This document shows, piece after piece, positions 63,605 to 64,000 of a stretch of 64,000 nucleotides of DNA. Source of the DNA: Ensifer adhaerens. Lineage in GTDB: Bacteria; Pseudomonadota; Alphaproteobacteria; Rhizobiales; Rhizobiaceae. Each line of letters begins with the position of its first letter. Positions within the stretch are counted from its first letter, which is position 1. The DNA lies in NCBI RefSeq assembly GCF_001270265.1, contig NZ_LGAP01000010.1, forward strand, positions 121,673 through 185,672, given 5' to 3'. Position numbers and translations under genes: made by a program. The notes under the pieces were generated by a model. It saw only the letters and a program-made list of their open reading frames with translations. It was not told where the DNA came from and ran no database searches.

Positions 63605-63930
63605 TTTGTGAGCTCCTGAGAATTATCGCAGTTCATTCACCATCAATGTTTCCCCGGTAGAGGAGCGGGTAATTTGTGTTCTCCGCCAAGTAGAAAGTTG
63701 CCAGCTTCCCAGTGCTGGTCATCTGACTCCCCCGATGAACAGGTATCAAAATCAATTTTGATCCTCTTTGACTTTGTCAGCAAGGCCGATCGAAGGTGCA
63801 AGCTTGTCAGAGAACGATCGGTGGGACTGGTGGCAGTTGCTATCTATAGACCAGGCACGAATATATATTGAGTGTATCCATCCGAGCAGGGCCGCAGGAC
63901 TTGTGCGATCGCGCGTGGTAACCTGGCGGA
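63605..63930. other. Intergenic region, no gene seen
   Basis: About 325 bases, more AT-rich than the rest of this part. A 65-codon plus frame (63674-63871) has no family motif. Nothing else is supported. Confidence 0.4.
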
Positions 63931-64000
63931 ATGGAGATCGACGAAGGCAAAATGGACGACGTGGTTTTGGCGTTGGTATGGCTGACGCGTCACAACGAGC
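63931..64000 (+). CDS. Start of a DUF6429-like gene (cut by the window end)
   Basis: ATG 63931 opens M-E-I-D-E-G-K-M-D-D-V-V-L-A-L-V-W-L-T-R, the N-terminus of the DUF6429 family of small rhizobial proteins (M-E-I-D-E-x-K-I-D-D-x-V-L-A-L). Only 23 codons are present. No function is known. Confidence 0.5.
   Translation, partial: MEIDEGKMDDVVLALVWLTRHNE

Noticed and set aside
62269..63660. 463-codon plus-strand frame covering the end of the LysR relic and the deaminase region
   Set aside because: It exists because the LysR relic lost its stop. Its second half is antisense to the deaminase, which has clear zinc motifs.

Overview
The window reads as a high-GC alphaproteobacterial accessory replicon or genomic island, most likely from a Sinorhizobium/Ensifer/Rhizobium-type bacterium. 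The evidence is the nosRZDFYLX order, a pair of Ku paralogues, a RirA-type iron operator (TGA-N9-TCA), rhizobial intergenic mosaic (RIME-like) palindromes, and many TRAP/ABC uptake and TetR/AraC/LysR-type genes. I see no rRNA or tRNA gene, no CRISPR array and no replication origin. The many decayed gene pieces (LacI-type, arylsulfatase, IS66, IS110, two LysR-type tails) fit a plastic megaplasmid-like region; that is inference.

Layout. 1-4523: L-idonate/gluconate catabolism (idnO 3' end, gluconokinase, 2-hydroxyacid dehydrogenase, idnD) followed, after a terminator hairpin and a RIME-like repeat, by 6-phosphogluconate dehydrogenase. 5073-7657: a Tet/OtrA-like ribosomal protection GTPase and a convergent VOC protein. 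8109-11758: a branched-chain-amino-acid-type periplasmic binding protein without transporter genes, directly followed by a membrane HAMP-PAS-class III adenylate cyclase; this looks like a two-gene signalling unit. 11864-16843: an AraC regulator, a Tat-exported DUF1254 protein, a DUF6438-like protein, a nucleotidase-like protein and relics. 16951-22209: IS66 relic, methyltransferase, and a divergent siderophore ABC operon with two tandem binding proteins under a RirA-type box. 22500-25115: a sulfite-oxidase-family enzyme with an extra N-terminal domain, then a CapA-like protein.

25865-34499: a complete nitrous oxide reductase operon nosRZDFYLX with a perfect FNR/NnrR-type palindrome in front of nosR. 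34580-39758: TetR divergent from a PspA-YiaAB-LplT/PlsC/Aas operon; three identical-type operators spaced 22 and 33 bp lie between them. 39780-44901: a five-gene minus-strand operon (GNAT, E1-like ThiF, polytopic membrane protein, second GNAT, Acg-type nitroreductase), with overlapping or nearly touching genes; I do not recognise it as a described pathway and consider it the best candidate for a new system. 45264-48204: kup and corA ion transporters.

49391-53102: DNA-repair-related genes (two Ku proteins, two small divergent genes, an SRAP/YedK protein and a small Cys-rich frame). 53408-56113: TetR plus quinone oxidoreductase, with two copies of a 22-bp operator on either side of tetR, and a metallo-beta-lactamase-fold protein. 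56557-62022: a TRAP transporter (dctPQM type) convergent with a gamma-glutamyltransferase. 62397-64000: LysR relic, a 46-codon reading frame, a nucleoside deaminase, and the start of a DUF6429-like gene cut by the window end.

All assignments come from reading motifs and translated sequence by eye. No database search was run.
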